Source of the DNA: Prorocentrum cordatum | Taxonomy: Eukaryota > Sar > Dinophyceae > Prorocentrales > Prorocentraceae | Assembly: GCA_963575745.1 (NCBI GenBank) | Contig: CAUYUJ010004358.1 | Location: 1 to 27,500 of the forward strand | Reading direction: 5' to 3' | Length of the DNA stretch: 27,500 nucleotides | Shown here: positions 18,612 to 27,500 of the stretch, one piece after another | Position numbering within the stretch: the stretch's first letter is position 1 | How the letters are laid out: each line of letters starts with the position of its first letter | The notes under the pieces: generated by a model | Databases searched by the model: none | Seen by the model: the letters and a program-made list of their open reading frames with translations, nothing else | Told to the model about the DNA's origin: nothing | Made by a program: the position numbers and the translations under genes

Positions 18612-20881
18612 TCAGTCCAAGAGCGCGTCGCGCGGGCCCTCGGGCCCCGGCCCCGTCCTTGCCACCTTGGCCTCAGCCGGGGGGCTGGGTTCAAGGCCCG
18701 CGGGCCCGTGGTGGTGGTCCGGGCCCCCGTCGTGGTGACGCGCGCCCCCCATCTCCAGGCTGCCCAGCAGCGTCTTGAACCCGAGCGGCCCACCCAACGG
18801 CGCTGGCCCGCGGTGGTGGTCCGGGCCCCCGTCGTGATGGCGTGCGCCCGCCATCTCCAGGTTGCCCAGCAGCGTCTTGAACTCGGAGGGGCTCAGGTGA
18901 TCATCGCTGTCCGCGTCGGAGACTCTCAGCAGGCCCTGGTACTCGGCGTCGTTGACGCCGAACCGCTGCTTCAACCATGCCGCGGCGTCCCGCAGCTCCT
19001 TCCCCGCCACCTGCCCGTCGCCGTTCTCGTCGCTCTTCTTGAAGCCGGGCGGTGTCCAGTTGCCGCGCTGCATCAGCAGCCCGACCAGCGTGTGCATCTC
19101 GAGCGGCCGCACCTTGCCGTCGCCGTCCGCGTCAGCATGCCCGAAGAGCTCCTTGTACGTCGCCTCGTCCACGCCGAAGTGCCGGCGCAACTGGTCCTCC
19201 TCTGCGCCGCGCGGAGGCCCACCCAACGGCGCTGGCCCGCGGTGGTGGTCCGGGCCCCCGTCGTGATGGCGTGCGCCCGCCATCTCCAGGTTGCCCAGCA
19301 GCGTCTTGAACTCGGAGGGGCTCAGATGATCATCGCTGTCCGCGTCGGAGACTCTCAGCAGGCCCTGGTACTCGGCGTCGTTGACGCCGAACCGCTGCTT
19401 CAACCACCAGGCCGCGGCGTCCCGCAGCTCCTTCCCCGCCACCTGCCCGTCGCCGTTCTCGTCGCTCTTCTTGAAGCCGGGCGGTGTCCAGTTGCCGCGC
19501 TGCATCAGCAGCCCGACCAGCGTGTGCATCTCGAGCGGCCGCACCTTGCCGTCGCCGTCCGCGTCAGCATGCCCGAAGAGCTCCTTGTACGTCGCCTCGT
19601 CCACGCCGAAGTGCCGGCGCAACTGGTCCTCCTCTGCGCCGCGCGGAGGCCCACCCAACGGCGCTGGCCCGCGGTGGTGGTCCGGGCCCCCGTCGTGATG
19701 GCGTGCGCCCGCCATCTCCAGGTTGCCCAGCAGCGTCTTGAATTCGGAGGGGCTCAGGTGATCATCGCTGTCCGCGTCAGAGACTCTCAGCAGGCCCTGG
19801 TACTCGGCGTCGTTGACGCCGAACCGCTGCTTCAACCACCAGGCCGCGGCGTCCCGCAGCTCCTTCCCCGCCTTCCCCGCCAAGCCGGGCGGTGTCCAGT
19901 TGCCGCGCTGCATCAGCAGCCCGACCAACGTGTGCATCTCTTGCCGTCGCCGTCCGCGTCAGCATGCCCGAAGAGCTCCTTGTACGTCGCCTCGTCCACG
20001 CCGAAGTGCCGGCGCAACTGGTCCTCCTCTGCGCCGCGCGGAGGCCCACCCAACGGCGCTGGCCCGCGGTGGTGGTCCGGGCCCCCGTCGTGATGGCGTG
20101 CGCCCGCCATCTCCAGGTTGCCCAGCAGCGTCTTGAACTCGGAGGGGCTCAGGTGATCATCGCTGTCCGCGTCGGAGACTCTCAGCAGGCCCTGGTACTC
20201 GGCGTCGTTGACGCCGAACCGCTGCTTCAACCAGGCCGCGGCGTCCCGCAGCTCCTTCCCCGCCACCTGCCCGTCGCCGTTCTCGTCGCTCTTCTTGAAG
20301 CCGGGCGGTGTCCAGTTGCCGCGCTGCATCAGCAGCCCGACCAGCGTGTGCATCTCGAGCGGCCGCACCTTGCCGTCGCCGTCCGCGTCAGCATGCCCGA
20401 AGAGCTCCTTGTACGTCGCCTCGTCCACGCCGAAGTGCCGGCGCAACTGGTCCTCCTCTGCGCCGCGCGGAGGCCCACCCAACGGCGCTGGCCCGCGACG
20501 GTGGTCCGGGCCCCCGTCGTGATGGCGTGCGCCCGCCATCTCCAGGTTGCCCAGCAGCGTCTTGAACTCGGAGGGGCTCAGATGATCATCGCTGTCCGCG
20601 TCAGAGACTCTCAGCAAGCCCTGGTACTCGGCGTCGTTGACGCCGAACATCTGCTTCAACCAGGCCGCGGCGTCCCGCAGCTCCTTCCCTTCCACCTGCC
20701 CGTCGCCGTTCTCGTCGCTCTTCTTGAAGCCGGGCGGTGTCCAGTTGCCGCGCTGCATCAGCAGCCCGACCAGCGTGCGCATCTCGGGCGCATGCGGATG
20801 CACCTTGCCGTCGCCGTCCGCGTCAGCATGCTCGAAGAGCTCCTTGTACGTCGCCTCGTCCACGCCGAAGTGCTGGCGCAT
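18612..20881 (-). CDS. Tandem-repeat EF-hand calcium-binding protein, frameshifted
   Basis: The protein consists of five near-identical units of about 143 residues plus a short partial unit. Each unit has three EF-hand loops: DADGDGKVRPLE, DENGDGQVAGKE and DADSDDHLSPSE. These have Asp/Asn at loop positions 1, 3 and 5 and Glu at 12; the third has Asp instead of Gly at 6. Helices such as ATYKELFGHA and AEYQGLLRVS flank them. A His/Gly/Pro linker (ARHHDGGPDHHRGPAPLGG) ends each unit. No signal peptide or membrane segment is seen. The first Met is at 20881, nine codons after the end of an in-frame stop at 20918-20920. A 13-bp deletion in unit 3 (near 19947) shifts the frame: the 5' part ends at 19913 after 322 residues, and the 3' part (441 codons to TGA 18612) lies in another frame. 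Function is calcium binding, from the loops; the partner is unknown. Confidence 0.9.
18770..20881 (-). repeat. Array of five ~429-bp coding units
   Basis: The anchor AACTGGTCCTCCTC (+ strand) or its equivalent lies at 19189, 19621, 20016, 20445 and 20880. Unit lengths are thus 432 (one extra Trp codon), 395 (damaged unit 3), 429 and 435 (unit 1, two extra codons in loop 1). The units are nearly identical also at third codon positions. A sixth partial unit (FKTLLGSLEMGGARHHDGG) joins directly after unit 5 and leads to a unique C-terminus ending GPEGPRDALLD. Confidence 0.95.
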
Positions 20882-20920
20882 CTTGTCCTCTGAGGGGGAG
20901 AACGAGGGGGGTCCGTCTCA
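20882..20920 (-). promoter_or_regulatory. Candidate splice or trans-splice acceptor before the EF-hand start
   Basis: On the - strand the 30 bases before the gene are pyrimidine-rich (CCCCCCTCGTTCTCCCCCTCAG) and end in CAG nine bases before the ATG. This fits a 3' splice site, either of an intron or for spliced-leader addition. The same CAG-AGGA context occurs inside each unit (GCGCAGAGGAGGACCAG), so it could also be just the unit edge. Confidence 0.4.
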
Positions 20921-21138
20921 GGGGGAAGCATCGAGCTTCAATTGACGACACATCGCAGACAAATCGGCGATACGCCCTCGATAGAGAATCCGTACGGTCC
21001 TGGGCGGCGTGGGTCATCAGGCACCAATCAAAAGGGTCGATACATCCTCCCTGTGCCAGTCCCCACCTAACGGTTGCCCCCCGGAGATCGGGCCGCAACT
21101 CGGCCCTCCCGTGGCCGTTCGGGACGATCCGTGTACCC

Positions 21139-21193
21139 CAGGACCGCTCCTGGTGAGGCGCAGCGGCTGGAGAGCACCCCGAGGCTGGAAAGC
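21139..21193 (-). repeat. Dispersed repeat, copy 2 (inverted relative to 11692-11742)
   Basis: Its reverse complement contains GGCTTTCCAGCCTCGGGGTG and CTCTCCAGCCGCTGCGCCTC, matching 11692-11742. It lies about 260 bases upstream of the EF-hand start, on the gene's 5' side. Confidence 0.85.
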
Positions 21194-21286
21194 CAACGAG
21201 AACCGACGAAAACGCCCGATAACCTCGAACCTCGAACTTCGAAACATCGAAACTTCGAACCTCCCCCCCTCCCCTTGCCAAGGAGG

Positions 21287-21372
21287 AACGAGGGGAGAGG
21301 AGGGAGGACGGGAGGAGGAGGAGGAGGAGGAGGAGGAGGAGGAGGAGGAGGAGGGGGAGGGGAGGGAAGGAG
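21287..21372. repeat. GGA microsatellite
   Basis: About 12 perfect GGA units at 21313-21350 flanked by GGGGAGGGGAGGG. Reads as poly-Gly or poly-Glu in open frames. Confidence 0.95.
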
Positions 21373-21474
21373 GAGGTTTTGCTGCCAGAACTACGCTGGC
21401 AATGCTTGCCTCACAGAGCCTCCTGTTAAATGGTGGGGCCGTGGGCACACTAGCAAGGTGCCTCCGCGGACCCC

Positions 21475-21741
21475 TCAGGTCAGTCGATGGCCATCATCCA
21501 CAATCGTCCTGCTCTTCGTACACAAGGGAGTGGCACGCCTCTCCGAAGGAAAGCTTGACATTCTACAGGTGCTTGCATCGGCGCAGGAGCGAACGGCGAT
21601 ACGTGGAAGTGGGATGGCTGGGGCCCCACCGCAGGGCAAGATCAGATTGCAGCCCCGCTCGCTCGAAAATACACGGCACCAATCGCAGAAGGTGACCTGG
21701 CCCGCGCGGTGCAGCTCGTGGCCGAGGGCCGCACCGTGCAA
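21475..21741 (-). pseudogene. Possible LINE C-terminal tail with CxxC motif
   Basis: The frame reads LGHELHRAGQVTFCDWCRVF, then a Ser/Arg stretch and LPCGGAP. I recall H-x-L-x8-C-x-x-C-G-x-Y followed by L-x-x-PC-x-G-x-P as a common 3' tail after RNase H in dinoflagellate LINE-like proteins. Here the Gly after CxxC reads Arg. It follows the RNase-H-like fragment at 21809-22267 on the same strand, which supports one decayed element. The match is short, so this is tentative. Confidence 0.4.
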
Positions 21742-21808
21742 GGCAGTAGAGATTTCCCCTTCCCCGCCACCCTACCCAAACTCCCCCCCCCTCCTCCGCT
21801 GGACCACC

Positions 21809-22267
21809 CTAGGCTGCCGCGAACAGGGGCGGCGGCGGAGAGACTGCCTGGCTCTGGGCGAGAGGGCGTGTCGGGAGCACACGGCGAACCTTCATGCACC
21901 TCTCTTCCAGGTCAGGGTGTGCGCTCGGGTCCCCGCCGGCGGTCCTTGCCTGCGCCTGCGAGGTCCCCTGAAGCCCACTGAGGGCCCCACCGTGGAGTCC
22001 CAAAAAATCGAGCGTGCGAGCGGTGACCCCAGCGACGAAAGCGGGCACGGCCTGGACCTCCCCCGACCGACCGGTCCAGGTCTGCGTTTCCCACGGGGAA
22101 ATACCGTGCAAATCGGCTCCAGCTTTGGCATCCATGTCAACAAACTGGCTGCCTTCACAATCGAGATTGTTTTCCAACTTGACGGCCGCCCCCTCCTGGT
22201 CCAGAAAAACGTAGCCGCAGCCAGAACTCTTAAGCCCAAGCGGGCCCCTCGCAGAGCCACCCGTGTA
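21809..22267 (-). pseudogene. Possible RNase H fragment of a second LINE-like element
   Basis: From 22267 the - strand reads YTGGSARGPLGLKSSGCGY, then VFLDQEGAAVKLENN. This resembles the first strands of RNase H (YTDGSA...GxGxV), with the catalytic Asp replaced by Gly. The frame stays open to a stop at 21809 through EGSQFVDMDAKAGADLHG (where the RAE helix would be expected) and VPAFVAGVTARTLDFLGL. Upstream it is cut off by a stop six bases before and then by the GT/GC microsatellite at 22286. It could also be an unrelated protein; the composition strongly favours this strand and frame as coding in origin. Confidence 0.42.
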
Positions 22268-22285
22268 GGCCCATTATGATGCCAT

Positions 22286-22763
<478 letters not shown>

Positions 22764-23700
22764 TACGGGCGACGGCTGTCAGCGACAGATGGACTGAAAG
22801 GAACTTGTCATCTCTCCTGGTTTTCAACCCAACGGCAAAGCCATCGAGCTCGCGCAGCAAAGCACTGCACCGTCCTTGGATGAGCGCGCGTGCCCCAGGG
22901 CGTCGGCCCGCTGGAGGCGAAACAAAGCAATTTCAGCCAGATTGGCTTACGGAAGAACTCTGCAATCCCAGGCGCACATTTCACCGTGCGCGGCGGTGTC
23001 CTCCATAGGGAACACGACGATCTGTCCGCGACGCGGCCCCGCGGACAGGCCGTTCTGCATGACATTTCACCGTCGAGTCCGCGCGGCCTCTGCGCCAAAA
23101 CTTCGCCCAAGACGGATGATCCCCGAGGCCCACACTTGGCATTTTTGGTCTGCGGGCCCTCTGCCTCTAGAGTGCGCCCCGTCATCAAGCGCTTGGATAT
23201 GCATGAAGCGCAACAGAGCCAAATTCAAGCCCATCTGGCCAGGCTCGACGGAAAAACGACAGGCACTGCAAAGCTAACGCACGTGGCGTCATCAAAGATC
23301 GCTGCGCCGCGCCACTCTGCATCCGCCACACATCGCGAGCTGTCCACCGCAAAATACGACCCCACTCCAACTGTCACTCCTGCACTGTATGGATTCCCCA
23401 TAACACTGGCCGATACCTCGACTAGTGGCCGCGCCTCTCAATGTCCTCACGGCTAACGCTAAGGGGATGGCCCCAGATCGCCACGTCTCCACAATCTCAA
23501 CGACACCGTCAGCCCAGATGGCAACTTCTCCTTAAAAACGAGCGGTCGTGCACATCCGCGGCGGACACTCCACTGATACTTGGCAGGGCTGCACGCGTGT
23601 TCTGTTCAATCCCACCATTCGGGATCCTCACGCTGAGCAAAGAATGCAATCGTCTCTGGGGGGCGATGATGCAATGCTGAGGGGCGGAAGGGATGTTCGA
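22764..23700. other. Unassigned sequence
   Basis: Both strands have open frames of 60-190 residues, none recognised. A perfect 9-bp inverted repeat, CTGTCCGCG ... CGCGGACAG, lies at 23022-23048 with a 9-base loop. Confidence 0.5.
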
Positions 23701-23771
23701 AAGGAACCACCATCAACCACGTAAGTATCAACAACTGCAAGGGACAACGAGAAACACAATCCAAAAGAGAC

Positions 23772-23786
23772 TCCCGAAATTCGGGA
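23772..23786. repeat. Short inverted repeat TCCCGAA-A-TTCGGGA
   Basis: Seven-base arms around one central A. It lies just 3' of the - strand open frame ending at 23831; a role is not shown. Confidence 0.5.
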
Positions 23787-23830
23787 TGTCAAGATGCGAA
23801 ATCCCGGCGCGGCTTCCAAATGACGTCGAT

Positions 23831-24246
23831 TCAGGCAGCCTTGAAATCCCGGAAGATAAGGCCGATCTTCTGGTCACTGGTCTTCAACAACTTGTTGACG
23901 CTGTGGCGCTTGAAGATCTCCTCCGCGGCCTCCAGAATATCCCCGTGCTTCCACGCCCCCCTCGAAGTATCCGCGACGCGCGAACGCGACCCACCCGACA
24001 ACTCAAACTTGCGATTGAACTTCGTCTCCACCAAATACCACCTGCAGCGAGGAGAGGTCCTTGCTCCTGCCCCGAAGATGGCCCGGGCGCGCTCGCCGAC
24101 GCGCTCGCGCCGTTTGGCACGCCAGCCACGCCAGCGTCGGGCCCGGCCCCCACTCTTGGCGGCCGCGGCGGGGAGAAACCCGCCGCCTGGAGCGGGGCCG
24201 CGACCTGCTGCTGCAGCGACTGCTGGCACGACGACGCCTCTGCCAT
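23831..24246 (-). CDS. Unidentified protein fragment on the - strand
   Basis: The last 70 residues read by the frame ending at 23831 have natural protein composition: RWYLVETKFNRKFELSGG, then TSRGAWKHGDILEAAEEIF and KRHSVNKLLKTSDQ, ending FRDFKAA and a stop. No ATG starts this frame. An ATG at 24246 opens another frame (MAEASSCQQSLQQQVAAPL, Pro/Ala/Ser-rich), which could be a disordered N-terminus joined by a frame change or an intron. I recognise no family. Its place downstream of the LINE on the same strand makes a LINE tail or a host gene remnant both possible. Confidence 0.3.
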
Positions 24247-24249
24247 GAC

Positions 24250-24949
24250 CGAGATCTCCCCTTGGCGTCGAAGAGCCTTGTATTATCCTCCCATGTCTTC
24301 TCCTCGAGGAATCGAGGAACTGGCGTTGATCACCGTCGCGCTTGGCAAGGCACTTGCGCGGCGCGCCCGATCCGACCGCGTCTGGCGGCCGCCGTCGGAT
24401 GACGAACTGGGAGGGTTACGACGACGGCGGCGGCGGTCTCTGTCTCGATCGCGATCGCGCGGCCGACCGCGAGTCCGCCGCTGCCGCCGAGGACCACCGC
24501 GGCCACTTCCCCGCCAAGGCTCCCGCCGCTGGCTCTGGCCCGCCGGATGCCAGCGCCGCCGACGTCGCCCGACCCAAATATCGACGCGGCACCGGCGGCG
24601 TCGAAGCTGCGACGTCATAGACTGTCGCGCCGGGCGCGCGGCCGCGGAATTGAGCGGGGACTGAGCAGGAGCGCGAAGGGCCCACGGCGGGCGTCCATGT
24701 AGGTGCAGATCGAGAGGGAACTCCAGGATCCCAAGACTCGCAGCCAAACAACCCTAGACACCGATACCCGGCCTCTGTCCCCATCGGCATGCCTCGCAAC
24801 GTTCCGGGCGATATCGGCGGGGCACCTGGCCAGAGGATAACGTGAGATTTGGCCTCGGGGCGCGGAGAGGAAACTCCCACTCGGGCGCGCAGCCGCCCCC
24901 GATTTGGTCTTCATGGACGAACGCGACCGTGAAACTGCGAACTCTGGGA
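24250..24949. other. GC-rich Arg/Ala-type sequence, identity unclear
   Basis: Both strands are open over long stretches. The sequence 24419-24480 is rich in CGRCGG and CGATCGCG words that read as Arg/Ser/Asp repeats. It lies between the RNase H end of the LINE and the unidentified frame, so it may be decayed LINE 3' sequence. Confidence 0.35.
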
Positions 24950-25416
24950 CGCAAGTCCAGCTGCTCGAAGACGCCAAGTCAGCCCAACCATTGCCGAGCC
25001 AATCCTGGATACCCAATTTAAGCTCGATAGCCTGGGCCACGGATATGCGCGATGGAATCCATCCAAAAGACGGCGGCCTCCTGTTCTGGCAGGGCTCTCC
25101 AGGGGGCGGCGTGGCGAGCCGAGGCGGACGCGTCACCAGGGCTCCACCTTTGCCCTTCCCCCACAAAACTCAAATGGTCTGAGGAAAGACAGGTGACCTG
25201 AAGGGAGAGGCAGGTGGCGACCAGTCCAGCATATCCCTCAGCCCTGGGCACAGTCTGCACCCCTGGAAGAGACCCGAACATCGCCTTACAGGGCCGTCCG
25301 TCGTCTCGCAGCTGGACTACAGCCCGCGAGCATCCGGCAATCTCGGAAGGAGTACCCACGCCGAAATCACCGCCATCAATATGCATACGGCCGCCCCAGG
25401 GCAGCTCAGCATCTCC
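24950..25416 (-). pseudogene. RNase H domain of the non-LTR retrotransposon
   Basis: The reading frame continues that of the zinc-motif region after a single TAG at 25417-25419. MHIDGGDFGVG carries the first Asp. AMFGSLPGVQTVPRAEGYAG carries the Glu (PRAE), typical of RNase H encoded at the C-terminal side of some LINEs. After a frame change at about 25060, GWIPSRISVAQAIELKLG and WLGNGWADLA give the final strand and the GN-x-x-AD motif with its Asp. All three recognisable motifs are present, but the frame change and the stop separate them. RNase H would remove the RNA strand during element copying. Confidence 0.75.
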
Positions 25417-27500
25417 CTAATGGTGCACGACGTCGGGGCACATGGGCGGAGTCTCAGCAGGAGGGGGCCTGAGAGGGATAGCACGCGCAAGCCTCAGGGC
25501 CGCATGGGGCTCATCCCGGGCGGTCTGCAGGGCCAGCTGAACTAGACGCTCGCGGGTCTCGACGATGGCCTCTGGCGGCCGCGCCGCATGCAGGGCGGGA
25601 TCTAAGAGGGCAGGGCAGTTATACCAACGATGACCGCGGGTCTCTCGCCTCGCTCCGCACGCCGAGCATCGACCATCAGAAATCAACCCCTTCTCAATTT
25701 CTCTGGCGATGCCACATCGCATCAGTCCAGACGCGCCGCGGCGAGCCGCGTTCGGAAGGCTCCCGAACGGCCTTCTCCGCGCACCGCCGAATGCCGCGGT
25801 GCCAGAACTGCTCGCCGCTGTGCCCCTCGACGCGGCTCTCGGCCCGCGCCGACAGCCCGCGCGCAACCCCCTGGACGACTTGATCGCGTACATCACGAGG
25901 CGACATCTCCAGGAGGTTCAGGACAGTGCGAAGGTCGGACTCGAACGTGGTGGCCGAGCAGAGCCTCCAGCCAATCCGATGCAACGTGGGCCACAGTGCC
26001 CCGATGGGGCCACGCACGCGGCTCCAACTCGGCTGGGAGCGCATCTGGCCGTCCACGAAGCTCCGCGTGGCCCTGAAGGTGTGCGTCTCCACCCGCCCAT
26101 CCCAGAGCTGGGTCGCGCGCATGTAGACGACGCTCGCGGTCGCAGCGCAGAGCGGGTCGCGCAGCGCCTGGCCCTGCATGAGCATGCCCACGCAGATGCT
26201 GCCCGCGGAGCGCACGCCCGCCAGCGTGGCGGCCACCGCGCGGATCAGCTTCAGCGCCGCGTCCGCGACGCCACTGACCGAGGCCCCGCGCGTGGCCGAC
26301 GGCTCGAGGCCAGTCGTCTGGCTTCGCGTCATGCGCCTGGCCCCCACCGCCTCCTCGAGAATCATGGAGCGGCGGACTCGACCACGTAGCTGCGCTAGCC
26401 TGTCGATCTCCTGGCGTCGTCTCACCTTGGGGCCCCCCAGCTTGCGCCCGAGAGTGTGGATCCACGGCGTGCCCGTGGTCCGTCGAGCCCGCGCCGCCAG
26501 GCTGAACCTCCCCGCGGCGTGGCTGAACGAGGCAACGTAGCCCAGCTTCTTGACCTGGATGGGCAGATTCAGGGACTTGAGCTCGTAGGTGAGCTGGTCC
26601 CTGCCGTCGCCGAGCTCCTGCGAGCACAGAGCCGCGGGGCCTGTCCACTGCAGCGACACGTCGTCTACCAACTGACTGGGCTTGAGCGTTGGGCACGGGG
26701 CGCTGAGCCTCAGCATGGCTCTGTGCATCGACGCCGCCAGGAGCTTGGTCGCCTGTGAGCACCCTGACACGATGCCCTGGAAGGAGATCGCTGCCATGCG
26801 CGCGAACCGCTCGAGGCTGGCGGTGCAGCTGGATCAGGAGCCATACCAAGCGCGGCGGGAAGCCAACCTTGATCGCTTCTCGCACCAAGACCTCTGGTGC
26901 GACTACCTCGAAACATTTCATAAAGTCCACCATTAGGGTGATCACGTCGAGCTGCCTGAAAGGATTGACAAGCGCCATCTCCGTGATGAGATTGCGCGAG
27001 AAGGCTGAGCGGGCGGCGCGCGCGGCTCCACCGGCGAACCAACGTGTTGAGCAATCCGATCAACCTCATGCCTCCTCCTGCCTTCGGCAGACGGACCAGC
27101 ACCGTCGTGAGGCGCTGCGGCGGCCATCCAAGGTGGTGCTCGCAGGCGTGGAACAGCAGCGACAGGGCCAGCAGCGCCTCGTCCGAGAGGGCGTCGAACT
27201 GCCTCGGGTGGAAACCCGTCTGCCCGACTGCGGTGCCCAGCTTGAACGTGCGAATGGCTGCGCGCAGGTCGCGCACCGACAGGCGTGGAAGCTCAGGCCA
27301 ATGAGCGGCACCAGGGGGCAACGGGACCTCGCCGAGTTGGTGGTACTCCCAGATGGCCTTCCACTCGCCAAACTTTGTGTCCGCCAAGCGCGCGGGTGCC
27401 CACTCGTGGTGGCCCGTGGCACCTCGACCTCCTGCCTGGGCTTGGCGAATCGATGTGCCAGGCCAGCGCCTCCCGCGAACGCCTCCTTCGCCCAGGTGAG
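25417..27500 (-). pseudogene. Non-LTR (LINE-type) retrotransposon reverse transcriptase, frameshifted, 5' end outside window
   Basis: Reading from the window end: WAKEAFAGGAGLAHRFAKP (about 27495-27440). In the next frame come FGEWKAIWEYHQLGE, LRAAIRTFKLGTAVGQTGFH and LPKAGGGMRLIGLLNTLVRR, the LINE finger and motif 1-2 region. In a third frame LMVDFMKCFEVVAPEVL has the motif A Asp. In a fourth, ISFQGIVSGCSQATKLL is motif B and QLVDDVSLQW is motif C, with both Asp kept. A long connection region follows to about 25700. The last frame has CSACGARRETRGHRWYNC, a C-x-x-C ... H-x4-C zinc motif usual after LINE reverse transcriptases. At least four frame changes show it is dead, unless the assembly is poor. 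The catalytic residues themselves are intact. Confidence 0.9.

Noticed and set aside
17862-20093. 743-residue open frame on the + strand, the longest in the window
   Set aside because: It is antisense to the EF-hand repeats. Because the units are multiples of three bases, any frame open in one unit stays open in all. The - strand frame has canonical calcium-binding loops; this one has no domain.

Overview
The window looks like nuclear DNA of a dinoflagellate. The clearest sign is a degraded copy of the dinoflagellate spliced leader at 8994-9015, followed in tandem by a truncated second copy. GC-rich DNA full of microsatellites and satellites, a gene of near-identical tandem units, and broken retroelements fit the same picture. 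This placement rests on my reading and on memory of these families; no database search was run.

Layout. 1-3260 is almost all simple sequence: a 2 kb TAC-triplet field, a GGA block, a degenerate pentamer field and a 53-bp tandem repeat. 3560-4090 holds a 62-66 bp repeat family that recurs at 11230-11455. About 4955-10855 (+ strand) is a decayed retroelement. In order it shows a gag-like region, reverse transcriptase, the first part of RNase H, a DNA-methyltransferase-like segment, the rest of RNase H, and a tyrosine recombinase. This order resembles DIRS-type elements. Its RNase H is interrupted by a ~544 bp segment with imperfect inverted ends (8749-9292), which carries the spliced-leader relic.

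10860-18600 is mostly repeats: TCG, TCC and CA microsatellites, two 11-bp periodic fields, a 93-bp direct repeat, and a 19-copy ~89-bp satellite (15120-16815). No gene could be supported there. 18612-20881 (- strand) is the only conventional host-type gene: five tandem units of about 143 residues with three EF-hands each, broken by a 13-bp deletion in the third unit.

21475-22267 (- strand) has traces of a LINE 3' end (RNase-H-like start and a CxxC tail). A 478-bp alternating purine-pyrimidine tract (22286-22763) follows. 24950-27500 (- strand) is a frameshifted non-LTR retrotransposon with reverse transcriptase, a zinc-binding motif and RNase H, running off the window end. The genes form no pathway: the window is a retroelement graveyard around one calcium-binding repeat gene. 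No rRNA, tRNA or CRISPR array was seen.
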